This document shows, piece after piece, positions 23,320 through 32,450 of a stretch of DNA of 64,000 nt. The notes beneath the pieces were generated by a model that was given only the letters and a program-made list of their open reading frames with translations, made no database searches and was not told the origin of the DNA. Both the position numbers and the translations under genes were made by a program. The DNA is from Chloranthus sessilifolius (Eukaryota; Streptophyta; Magnoliopsida; Chloranthales; Chloranthaceae), in the NCBI GenBank assembly GCA_021018995.1, contig CM037590.1, positions 37,636,287-37,700,286 on the forward strand, written 5' to 3'. Within the stretch, counting starts at the first letter, position 1. The number at the start of each line of letters is the position of its first letter.

Positions 23320-23844
23320 TGTGGGTGTGTTCGGTTCGGTTTGGTCGGTTTTATACCAAAATCACAAACCAAACCGGTCTTAATCGGTTTTTAGATTTTC
23401 AAACCAAACCAAACTGCCCATCTCTTAAACCAAACCATCCTGATTCAATTCGGTTCGGTTTGGTTCGGTCGGATTCAGTTTTCCTAAAAGTTCTACTTGC
23501 ACATCAAAATTTTCTCAATTTCTCAACCGATTTTTCTATAAGTTCTACCTTATCGCTTTAGGATTTAGGAATAGGCTAAAGACAAGGGTAGGGTTTTATC
23601 TAAAAATATGCATTTTACTTAAATGCCCTTTAAAATTAATCAAAATCCTCGCCTATATATATAATTACTTACAAACTACATTCGATTCAATTCAGTTTGG
23701 TTTCGGCTTGGAACCGAAACCAAACCAAACTTTTCGGTTTTCCTTTTTTCCAAATCAAACCCAAACCAGTACCCGTTCAAACCAGACCAAACCCGGCGGT
23801 TTGGTTCGGTTTGGTTTGTTCAGTCCAAAAAATGCACAGCCCTA
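23320..23844. mobile_element. hAT-type foldback MITE rich in CGGTTTGG words
   Basis: Ends TGTGGGTGTGTTCGG and (reversed) TAGGGCTGTGCA resemble hAT-type MITE ends. The interior is full of GGTTCGGTTTGG and CCAAACCAAAC words, so it can fold on itself. Flanking octamers GTACCAAG and GTACTGAG agree at 6 of 8 positions, a plausible old duplication. Confidence 0.6.
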
Positions 23845-24592
23845 GTACTGAGGTTAGAACTCCTCCCCGCATCAAAGAAAAACCCACTTACTCTTAGAAA
23901 TATGGAGTAGTAGAAACGTGATAGGGATCACAAAAGAAAAACACTTCATTGTAGTTAAATTAAAAAATAAAGTATACCAAAAACAAAAATACTTTAAATT
24001 TTATTTACTTTAAGGTTTTGTCTTTTGTGGATGAGAACCAAGGTTTGGGCTTCTTCTTAGAAAATAAAATAAAATTATATTATATTTTTATTTCTTAAAT
24101 AATAGATCTCAAGGAGAAGCACATGCTTTCTTACCCATCAAATGCCGGCTCTATGAGTGCATAAAAACAAATCTCCCAAGGCAGAGACCTCAAGTCTCTC
24201 CATCTTCAGTGCTACAGGCACTACTAGTCATATTGGACTGCAACCACCTGTTGGCCAACCTGTTCAGTGACCTATCTTGGAGATCAGGGTATCAACAAGC
24301 TGAAAACTCCCTCGTGCTTGGGTTTAAGATACAGATGATTGATTATATATGCACAACATAATAACAAACGTACAAAGAGTAACCTCCATCACAGATCAAT
24401 TTCGGGTAAAAGCCAATAAATATTTCCTTCTTTTCCCTTTTGTTTTATAAAAATCTTGATCAGCCAGAACAAATAATGTTGAAAATTATATTGAAGAAAG
24501 ACTATTTAGATTATATCTCTATACACGAGTATAAACAAATATCATAGAAATTTGATCAAGAAAACTAATGATAATGGTTTGATTAAACCATT

Positions 24593-24604
24593 GCTTTGAT
24601 ACCA
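24593..24604 (-). promoter_or_regulatory. Copia primer binding site
   Basis: TGGTATCAAAGC on the minus strand, two bases after the LTR end. It differs by one base from the usual initiator-Met site TGGTATCAGAGC. Confidence 0.8.
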
Positions 24605-24606
24605 AC

Positions 24607-25046
24607 TGTAAAATTAGAGTCGTTCTAATCAACTCAACATAGGGATCTTGGCTATGGTTTTATCAAAAGCTTTAAAACAAAAGATCTCTAACAAACCTTG
24701 TGTGTGAGCCATGAAAGATGGGTTGTCGCTTGGATCTTCAGCGATCTCCTCATTCTCAATCCATTCGAGCACAATGGGGATGCTTTTGCTAATAAGAAAG
24801 GTTGGAGTGTGTCGAGCAATCGTTGGGACCAAGCATCCTTTATATTTATAGCCAATGAGTCCTTCCTATTAAGGACTTAAATTACTAATTATATTGTGAT
24901 TGGAAATCACAATCATACCTAAATAAAAACTTAATTATTAGTTTCCTATTCTCTCAAATTCACCGAATTAGCAACTATAACATCTCAAGATTGATCTTAC
25001 ACCATTCACCGATCAACAAATTGACTAAAAATAGAAACTTCTAACA
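24607..25046 (-). repeat. Copia LTR (440 bp)
   Basis: Starts TGTTAGAAGTTTC and ends TTTTACA on the minus strand, followed by the primer site. Includes the GGCTATAAATATA TATA region (about 24840-24852). A related, partial LTR lies in the opposite orientation at 27259-27620. Confidence 0.8.
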
Positions 25047-25624
25047 CTCACCACTAAATCCGCATCCTTCAAGACAAAGATCAAATGTCTCTTGGCACAC
25101 TGTTATACAATCATCTTGTGGAAGATTTATTTGGGCATTAGTGCATGACACCATCAACACAGGAGCAATAATTACCATATGTACTTACATAAAGCTATAA
25201 TCAGAAATTATTTGTCACCCTACCCTCATTGTTGTACAAAAGAAGGGTATATATATATATATATATATATATGAGAAAAGTACGAAAATGCGTCCCATTT
25301 ATATTTTTACTACAAAAAAGGTCGAATTTTTTTTTAATTATAAAAATGTGCCCCATACGGGCCAATACGGGCCCATATTCGTACACATTCTCCATGCACG
25401 TGTCGAATGCCTAATATAAAAAAAGTCAAAAAAGAAATATAAAAAAATAGGAATTTGTTGGCAAGGGTACCATTATAATTACTCATTAAAATTGATCAGT
25501 GCCCTACGTTGGTTGATATGTATGGTTGCCCATTTTAAGTACGGGAGGGTGTTGTTTCGGAAGAAAAAACGACGTTTGATTTTTTGGTGATAAAAAATGA
25601 CACAGGGTGTTGTTTTGTAAAAAA

Positions 25625-25692
<68 letters not shown>

Positions 25693-25850
25693 TGTGGGAC
25701 AGACAGAGAAAGATGAACAAAACACATTTTAGTCATTTAAAAAAAAAATTAATTACTGCTCGAGCCAAAATGAGTGATGCCATATATTATCAGCCTTCTC
25801 TCATTATAATAAGAGTGGGTTTACTAAAAGGGAGTGACTATTTGCACACA
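25047..25850. other. Intergenic with two AT microsatellites
   Basis: (TA)n at 25249-25272 and (AT)n at 25627-25687. No gene. Confidence 0.8.
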
Positions 25851-26100
25851 AGATTTGTGGTATTGCGCATAATTCAAAGAGAAAGATTGGGTATTTTTGA
25901 GATTTATGCCACGCTGATGGTGGAACAGAATCTAATGTCTGATTCAAAGGCTATTATGTGAAAATCTTTTATGCTAAAGATTGGAATGAAGTAATATCTC
26001 TATCATTTGATTCAACCCAGTCAAATGTTTTCATCTCACTCAATAGTTTGACTATATTGAATTAAGTGATAGAGATCCTGTTTCATGCCCATCTTTGACA
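25850..26100. mobile_element. MITE family A, partial copy
   Basis: AAAGATTGG, TCTGATTCAAAGGC, ATCTCTATCATTTGATTCAA and GTGATAGAGATC words match the family arms in both orientations. Ends are not defined. Confidence 0.45.
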
Positions 26101-26303
26101 ACAAAGATATTTACATCATGGTACATACATAATGGCCTTCCTATCAGTTGGGTACCTTTCGACATATTCAACATTAGAAATCATGCAAGCAAAAAAAAAT
26201 ACGATGCGATCTCTTGCTGTAGAAATAATAGAGTTTTGACATTACATGAGGTTTTTTCACATAAAATAGTAAAAAAAAATCAACTACCTACACTCAAAAA
26301 CAA

Positions 26304-26613
26304 GGTTGTGTATGGCATAGCTCTTTGTTAGCCTATGCTAGAAAACAATTCACTTACTTTAGTTGGTTCTCATTCTCTTTTCTAACTCTCTGCAAAAAAA
26401 GATTTACCTGCTCTAACAACAACCTCCATGCGGTCTACTAACTCCCTACCAGAGCAAATAAAATATGCTCTGGGAAGGAGTGAGTAGAGATGAGGGTAGA
26501 ACTGCTGCCTGCCAAAGCAGGTAGCAGGATGTTAGCAAAGAGGATGAGAGCCTACTAATGCAAGTGAACTCTACTATGGCAACGGCTAGCAGAGAGTTAT
26601 GTCATACGCAACC
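26304..26613. mobile_element. MITE family D, complete copy
   Basis: GGTTGTGTATGGCATAGCTC at the left and the reverse of GGTTGCGTATGACATAACTC at the right, with arms that pair for more than 100 bp (including TTAGCC and CTCATTCTCTTTTCTAAC-like words). Non-coding. Other copies at 53370 and 60854. Confidence 0.8.
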
Positions 26614-26698
26614 TAAGTAATTAGGGTATGAAAAATATGTACATAGCAATATAAATGTCTGGTGTTAAGTGTTAAATTCTAAATTGTTGCACTTCCTT

Positions 26699-26923
26699 GG
26701 CCGTATTTGACATTGCTCTTTGAGAGAGTAGAAAAGAGTAGCAGCTATTCGTTGTTATTGCAAAAAAATGTAGGGGGAGAGAGAGAAGGAATGGAAGAAG
26801 ATAAAAGAGAGGCTGCTCTTCGAAATAGAAAAATAACTCTGTTTAAAAGAAGGATGTTTTTCATATTTCAAAGAGTAGCATGTTTTTTGAAACATTCCAA
26901 AGAGCAATGCCAAACACAGCTTA
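26699..26923. mobile_element. Short foldback MITE
   Basis: GGCCGTATTTGACATTGCTC at the left pairs with the reverse of GCTGTGTTTGGCATTGCTC at the right. A 75-codon open stretch across it is chance. About 225 bp. Confidence 0.65.
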
Positions 26924-26930
26924 TGTGTTT

Positions 26931-27176
26931 TTAATATCTAATTATAAGTAAAAGTACCTTCACATCAAACATCCCATGGCGGCCAAACAAATAGCAAGGG
27001 TTTCTTTGTTCGTGCTCTCCTTCTCTTTCACTTGCTGGGTTTGATTCACCTCCTTGCCCAGCCTCTCCTGAGAGCTTTAGATTTCCTTCATCGTATGAGA
27101 GACTTAGTGTGGTCACAAAGAGAAGAACTAAGAAAGAAGCTAATAGAAGGGTGGAAGGTTTAGCCTTCATCTCCAC
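26931..27176 (-). CDS. Candidate first exon of a small secreted protein (fragment)
   Basis: The minus-strand frame opens MEMKAKPSTLL and has a textbook signal peptide: a basic start, then a hydrophobic core LLLASFLVLLFVTTLSLS at about residues 10-27. After it comes an acidic, Gly/Glu-rich stretch (SGEAGQGGESNPASEREGEH), then RNPCYLFGRHGMF. The frame could leave the exon at a GT just after FDVK (about 26955). The acidic region ending in NPxYLF recalls the N-terminus of vicilin-like seed storage proteins, but that is only a resemblance. A MITE ends 8 bp beyond the 3' side, and a copia LTR begins about 80 bp upstream of the start. With no second exon and almost no promoter, it is more likely a stranded fragment than an active gene. 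Confidence 0.35.
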   Translation of the reverse strand: MEMKAKPSTLLLASFLVLLFVTTLSLSYDEGNLKLSGEAGQGGESNPASEREGEHEQRNPCYLFGRHGMFDVKVLLLIIRY

Positions 27177-27258
27177 TTTTCTTTCACTTGGAGAGTTTCA
27201 GGCTTGAGTAGACTTATGGTGACGAGAAATGCTCCAAAATCAGTTGTTAACTCGTTAG

Positions 27259-27620
27259 TGTTAGAAGTTTCTATTTTGGTGGCCTTCACTATAATCAATC
27301 CGTTGATCGGTGAATGGTGTAAGATCAATCTTGAGATGTGTAGTTGCTAATTTGGTGAGTTTAAAGAGAATAAGTAACTTATAGTTAAGTCTTTTAGTTA
27401 TGGTATGATTGTGATTTCTAATCACAATATAATTAGTAATTTAAGTCCTTAATGGGAAAAGACTCTTTGGCTATAAATATAGGGGATGCTTGGTCCCAAC
27501 AATTGTTTGACACACTTCAACCCTCCTTATGAGCAAAAACATCCCCATTGTGCTAGGAGGAATTGAGAGCGAGAATATCGGTAACCTATTATTCATAGCT
27601 CACACTCAAGGTGTGAACAT
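27259..27620 (+). repeat. Partial copia LTR, opposite orientation to 24607-25046
   Basis: TGTTAGAAGTTTCTATTTTG at the start, then the same order of words as the minus-strand LTR: GATCGGTGAATGGTGTAAG, GATTGTGATTTCTAATCAC, CTATAAATATAG (TATA), GGATGCTTGGTCCCAAC. Similarity fades after about 27620, and no primer site follows. Confidence 0.75.
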
Positions 27621-28570
27621 ATATTATAATTTATGGATTATTGATTTATTATTTTTGATTGATCATACGCCTACATCCTAGGGCATATATTTAGATGGTC
27701 AGATCGATAGATCCATATAGATTCCATGAGTTAGTTCATAATTAAAGCCCAACGATTCATATGCATGACCCTATGCTCACAAACCCCATCCATTTAGTAT
27801 GGTACATAGTGACTAAAAGCGAGTTTTTTTTTTCTCGAAAACGACGCCTTAAAAATGCATGTTTTTTGAAAAATTCCCTTTTTTTTCATTTATAACCAGT
27901 GTTTGGTCATAACATATAATTTTTTTATAATTATTATTTTTTTTAGTTTTTTTAGTTTTTAAAATTTTTTCATCTTTTTCCTCAAATTGCCAAATTTTTT
28001 CTTTTCCTTAAATTTCCCCAGCTGTTTTATATCATACCTAGACTTGGTCATTATGGACTATATAGTGTAGGAATCCATTTTAGCTCTATGGGCCACCACT
28101 TATACACTAGATGTGATGTTGCATATAGTTTGAAAGGTAAACCTTGATATTTTTGGGGCTTGGGCCATGTGAAACATCATCTAAGCCGTCAGATTTGAAG
28201 GCCATGATGCAATGATATTTGGTGCTAAATATTGGCGCGAAACATGATCTATATCATATAATATCCAAAATTAAAGTCTTATTCAGTGGTTAACTGTGTT
28301 GATCTAGGTAATGGATTTTTTTTTGTCAATCTTTGACATCACATATCAACTATCTGAAAATTTCAAAGGTTGATGTCTCGATCATACGATAATTTGATCC
28401 AATCAAATTTTTTGAATTGGTTGCCCTTCACGCACTAAAATATGAACGTTTAGTATAATCCGTCCAATCTTATAAAAAAAAATAAAAAATTATGCCCGTA
28501 TGTCCAACCTATAGATCACCTGCTCGAGAGACAGATACACAATTGCACATACTCATTTGCATATTCACAA
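27621..28570. other. Intergenic; one weak MITE B-like stretch
   Basis: 28045-28330 shares GCCATGTGAAAC, CATCTAAGCCGTCAGATTTG and GTGCTAAATATTGG-like words with family B. Otherwise T-rich with no gene. Confidence 0.4.
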
Positions 28571-28574
28571 TCAT

Positions 28575-29024
28575 CGTATCAAGTATCGGCCAATACCGAT
28601 ACGTATCGATATTTTGGCTAACCAATACTGATGCCACCCTGATATCAGTATCGGGGTGGAATAGGTATTAGTATTGGTCGATACATATCGGTTATTAGCC
28701 GAGACCTTCAAAATATTTCAATTTTATAACAAATAATATTATCTAAAAGTGTATTGGTGGGTCTAATGATAGTTTTAAAAATACACCCCTTCTATGATAC
28801 TTTTCTTACGATTTTTTAATTTTATTTTTTTTGAATTAAAAAAAAAGTATTGGTGGGTCTAATGATAGTTTTAAGTCTATATAAAACACACCCCTTCCAT
28901 GATACTTTTCTTACTATTTTTTAATTTTATTTTTAAAATTACACGGTATTGGCGTATCGGCCGATACTGATACCTATTGGTCCCCATGGATCAATATCCA
29001 ATACCGAGTTGGATTTTGATACCT
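28575..29024. mobile_element. GATAC-type TIR element
   Basis: The left end CGTATCAAGTATCGGCC and reversed right end CCAAGGTATCAAAATCC are related. Near-palindromic CCGATACGTATCG words sit beside the ends. Flanks TCACAATCA and TTACAATAA are a possible 9-bp duplication with two mismatches. The interior holds a tandem duplication of about 100 bp starting at 28751 and 28847 (GTATTGGTGGGTCTAATG). Confidence 0.5.
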
Positions 29025-29520
29025 TGGTTACAATAAACGACATTTACTTTAATAAAATTGCATATAAAAAGTATTTTTTCAAGAATGCATATAAAAAAAT
29101 ATAAGATACTTAGCCTTTAGTGCTATTTTATTAAAATAACCCAACCATCCCTATTGAATCCCCACTTGATATTTTTTAAAACTCATTTTTATATACTCTC
29201 CCGTCTCTCTGCTGTGTGTATTCTACAATTCTCTCTCCCACTCTTTATGGCTATGTTTGGGTTAGTTCTTTTGGGGTAAAAAGCAGCTCTTTCACTTTTT
29301 GGCTCCAACAGAAAACTACTTTTATATTTGGTAATACAATTCCTTGCCTCATTTATTCTGATGAAGAGCTCTTTTAAGTGATAAACTTCTCTATGGCTAG
29401 CTTTGTTGAACATGCATGTTAATTTTTAAGTCCCTTTTCCCCTTGTAAAATAATTATAAAAAAAATTTAATTTAAAGCAAATTAAACTATAATTTTTGTT
29501 TTTAGCTTTTTGTCGTTGAA
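29025..29520. other. Intergenic, nothing recognised
   Basis: AT-rich DNA upstream of the two-exon gene. Confidence 0.5.
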
Positions 29521-29528
29521 AACAATTT

Positions 29529-29550
29529 TGGCCCGTGAGTGGCCCACATT
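29529..29550. promoter_or_regulatory. Possible site II elements (GGCCCA/GGCCCG)
   Basis: GGCCCG (29530-29535) and GGCCCA (29541-29546) lie about 430 bp before the start codon at 29977. Reversed, the second is TGGGCC, the site II motif known in promoters of plant nuclear genes for mitochondrial respiratory proteins. A TATA-like CTATATTCC lies at about 29740. The AG just before 29942 (GACACAG) could end a 5' UTR intron. Confidence 0.35.
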
Positions 29551-29976
29551 TTGGCTCGGTAGGAGCTGGTCCACGGCTCTATGCTTTAACTCCAGTCTTA
29601 CCCGGGCAATTTTTTACCCGACCCAGCTTCGATCCGGCCCGTTAAGAGCCCCAACCATGTCTATCTGGTATGGACTGGTCAACCCTATATGCCACGTGGC
29701 CAAAGATAAGCGCACGAGTGAGATGCGTACCCGATCTCTCTATATTCCGTTGTTCTTCGCGGCATTTGTAAGTCTCGGTGGGTGATCAGTCGAAAAGGTC
29801 GCCTTCTTCAGCACTCTCTCCCCCTCCAATATTTTTCTGAAAACTTAATTTAATTTAATTTAATTTAAATTTTTTTTTTTTTTTTTCTGAATTCAGATTT
29901 GTTTATCAGCTAATAGTGAGGGTTTTGTTCATTTGACACAGTCGATCGATCGAGGATAAAAAAGCGAAGAAGAGAA

Positions 29977-30150
29977 ATGGGAGGAGGAGGAGAACACTTG
30001 CAGGAGCATGGGGATTTCAGAAACAAAGTGTGGAGCATGACAGGTGGACCCTACTGCAGGCCTAAGCACTGGAAGAGGAACACAGCGATCGCCATGGCTG
30101 GCCTCGTAGTCATCTGTATCCCCATCGCCATGCTCTCTGCAAAACTCGAG
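29977..30150 (+). CDS. Small mitochondrial membrane protein, exon 1 (probable complex I subunit)
   Basis: ATG at 29977 follows a purine-rich leader (AAGAAGAGAA). Exon 1 encodes 58 residues: a Gly-rich start (MGGGGEHLQEHG), then TGGPYCRPKHWKRN, and one hydrophobic segment at about residues 36-54 (TAIAMAGLVVICIPIAMLS), followed by AKLE. It ends at a phase-0 donor, GAG|GTTAGG at 30151. Exon 2 (45654-45728) continues in phase. The full protein is 82 residues with one membrane span and a short Pro-rich tail. This pattern matches a family of small plant proteins that I recall as accessory subunits of mitochondrial complex I (NADH dehydrogenase, inner membrane). The subunit name is not certain. I am surer of the gene structure than of the function. 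Confidence 0.8.
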
Positions 30151-30440
30151 GTTAGGGTTTCTATTTCTATTTCTTATTGTTGGTTTTTATTTATTATCAG
30201 ATTGAAATGGGAATTTATCCATCCCATTATGCATGCCCTTTCTGAAAATATTGGCGTTTATTGGGAACCCTGGTCTGATTTCTCCTAGCCTTTGCTGAAG
30301 GTTTGTTGTAAAACACATATAATTTAGATCGATGTATGAGATGTGTATTTTAGCAAAATCCTTCTTTGGGGAAGGGGGCATGAGAATCGAGCATAAATCC
30401 TTCTTGGAATACTTGGGATATGAGAATTGAGGATAAATCA

Positions 30441-31210
30441 CGAAATACGGTTTGCCAGGATGATGCGTGTGCAAGGAATTACGTATGGATGCCTAGGTAC
30501 CTTGCGGCTTCGTTTATCGATTGTGAAATAAATAAAAATAGATAAGTCACAATAAATCATAAATCTGGTTGCGAAGCTTGTAGAATTAAAGTGAGAACTT
30601 GATTTTTAAAGAAGGAGGTGAAATTTGTGGAAGATGATCCTCTAGGGCTTTTTCCATACCTTTTTATAGAGAGAAGATGGTACAGAGATGTTTGAATCTC
30701 TATTTAACTTTCTAAAAAAATGCCATTGGTTTAAAAATGGCTGTGATTTTGGAGTGAGATTTAGCGAGAGATTTGGGTGAGAGAGAAAGTTGAGGAGAAT
30801 AGAAAGGGTTTGTTTTTTTATAAGATTTGGGATTTGAAATCTCGTGGGTTGGGGATTGAAAGGGAAGTGAGTATGCTAGTGTGCTAAGCAAGTTGGTTTA
30901 TGTTGTGAGTTCTTTTTATTATAAAAAGCAGGTGCTTACAATGGCCCTCTTTAGTGCTTGTTACATGTTATTGATACAAAGAAGTCAAGTAACAAAATGG
31001 GGATACAAGTTTTAAATATGATAAGATATAAAAGAAAAGTCATCAATAGGTTACCCGCCTTGGGTGTCTCATGAGAAAGCATGGGGTAGCCGAGAAGGAT
31101 TTGAAAATAATGAAGGTGAATGAAAGCTAAATACAAAAACTGAAATACTTAAAGCAATGAGAAATAGTTAAAATAACGACAATCATTTTTAGGCATTCAA
31201 AAAGACCTTC
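30441..31210 (-). repeat. Left arm of a ~750-bp inverted repeat (LTR-like)
   Basis: The reverse of this arm matches 32285-32450 plus 35885-36500, once the hAT element is removed. Shared words include CGAAATA, GATGCGTGTGC, CTTCGTTTATCGATTGTG, ACCTATTGATGAC and TTTTTGTATTTAGC. TGTAAGCACC reads leftwards from 30940 and could be an LTR start. Non-coding. Confidence 0.65.
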
Positions 31211-31511
31211 AAATTAATATAGTAGGTACACAATAGAGAACAATTATGAGAGCTGTCTCCCAATGTGTGTTTCAAAACCGAATGCAAAATGGTAATTATG
31301 GTCGTACTAGACCTTTCTGAAAAGCAGCAATCATAGTTATAATTTCACCAGACTTATTCTGAGTAGGGACAAAGCATTTAGGGTCATGCAAGAGTGCTAC
31401 CGAACCGTATTCCAAAGACGACATATTAGTTTAGGGTCCTACCCGACCGCAATTTTATAATTCAAAAGAAGTTATTTAATGTGCATAAACCAACCCTTGA
31501 ACCCTTGCTAT

Positions 31512-32273
31512 CATGGGTCAAAATCTCGTCCGATATCGGTACGTATCAGATGATACGTACTGGTATCGATCTCCACCGATACGATACATACACTATATAT
31601 CGCCCAAGGATCAAATTTTCGGTTTCCCGATACGTATCGTCCGAGCTCAAAACCGATACGTATCGGACGATACGTATCGGTACCGGATGATACCGAACGA
31701 TACATTCAATGTATCGTTCGGTATAATGTATTAGAATGACCGATACGGTACATTGAATGTGCCGTATCGTTCATGTCTAATATCGATACGTATCGTCCCA
31801 TACGTATTGGTATCGGACGAAATTTTGATCCATGATATCGCCCACTGTATGAATTGTCCAATGTATCATCCGATACAAACTTTGTATGTTTGTATCATAT
31901 GATACATTGATATTTTCAATATATTGGATGATACAATCAAACTATCATCCGAGATTTTGAAAAAGTGGGTGCCACTTAAGTGAAAGTGTATATCCAAAAT
32001 CTTGAGCGATACAGTGATTGTATCGTTTGTATCGTCTGAGATTTTGGTTTGTTCAAAATCTCGGACGATACATCCAAAGTATCGTTCGAGATTTTAAGAA
32101 ACTGACCGATACCTTGAATTAATATATGATGTATCGTCCGAGATTTTTAAAAACTGACCGATACGTTGAATCAATATATCGCCGATACATTCATTTTATA
32201 TGCTGGTACGACGATACGTATTGTCCAGGAGGCCTGGGCGATACATATCGAATTTATGAGATTTTGACCCATG
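31512..32273. mobile_element. Palindrome-rich GATAC element, 762 bp
   Basis: Perfect 16-bp TIRs CATGGGTCAAAATCTC at both ends and an 8-bp duplication CTTGCTAT (31504-31511 and 32274-32281). The interior is almost wholly made of near-palindromic words such as CCGATACGTATCGG, CGATACATT and AATGTATCG. No coding capacity. A related element (31606-31834) is nested within. Confidence 0.85.
31606..31834. mobile_element. 229-bp GATAC element nested in a relative
   Basis: Ends AAGGATCAAATTTTCGG and (reversed) CATGGATCAAAATTTCG, with a perfect 9-bp duplication ATATCGCCC at 31597-31605 and 31835-31843. The interior repeats CCGATACGTATCGG and TACATTCAATGTA. A 9-bp duplication is typical of the Mutator (MULE) superfamily. 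Confidence 0.85.
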
Positions 32274-32450
32274 CTTGCTATAGTAATTTGAAGATTTTTT
32301 TGGATGGCTAGAGTTGATTGTCATTGTTTTAACTCTTTTTCATTGCTTGAGTTTTTTCAATTTTTGTATTTAGCATTTTAGCTACCATTTACCTTTAGTG
32401 GTTTTTAAATCCGTTTCTTGGCTTCTCCATGCTTTCTCATGGGACACTAG

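Larger units (their letters stand above)
22629..25046 (-). mobile_element. Ty1/copia retrotransposon remnant with 5' LTR and PBS
   Basis: On the minus strand the order is LTR (25046 to 24607), primer site (24604 to 24593), a degraded internal region, a MITE (23320-23844) and a pol fragment (23180 to 22629). The 3' half, including most of RT, RNase H and the 3' LTR, is missing. Confidence 0.75.

Noticed and set aside
23160..23561. 133-codon open stretch
   Set aside because: It runs from an antisense copia fragment into CGGTTTGG repeats and has no domain.
26707..26934. 75-codon open stretch
   Set aside because: It spans the whole foldback MITE at 26699-26923, so it is chance coding within a non-coding element.
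31481..31734. Open stretches rich in Tyr, Arg and Asp across the GATAC element
   Set aside because: Short palindromic repeats read as peptide in several frames on both strands; no gene signal.
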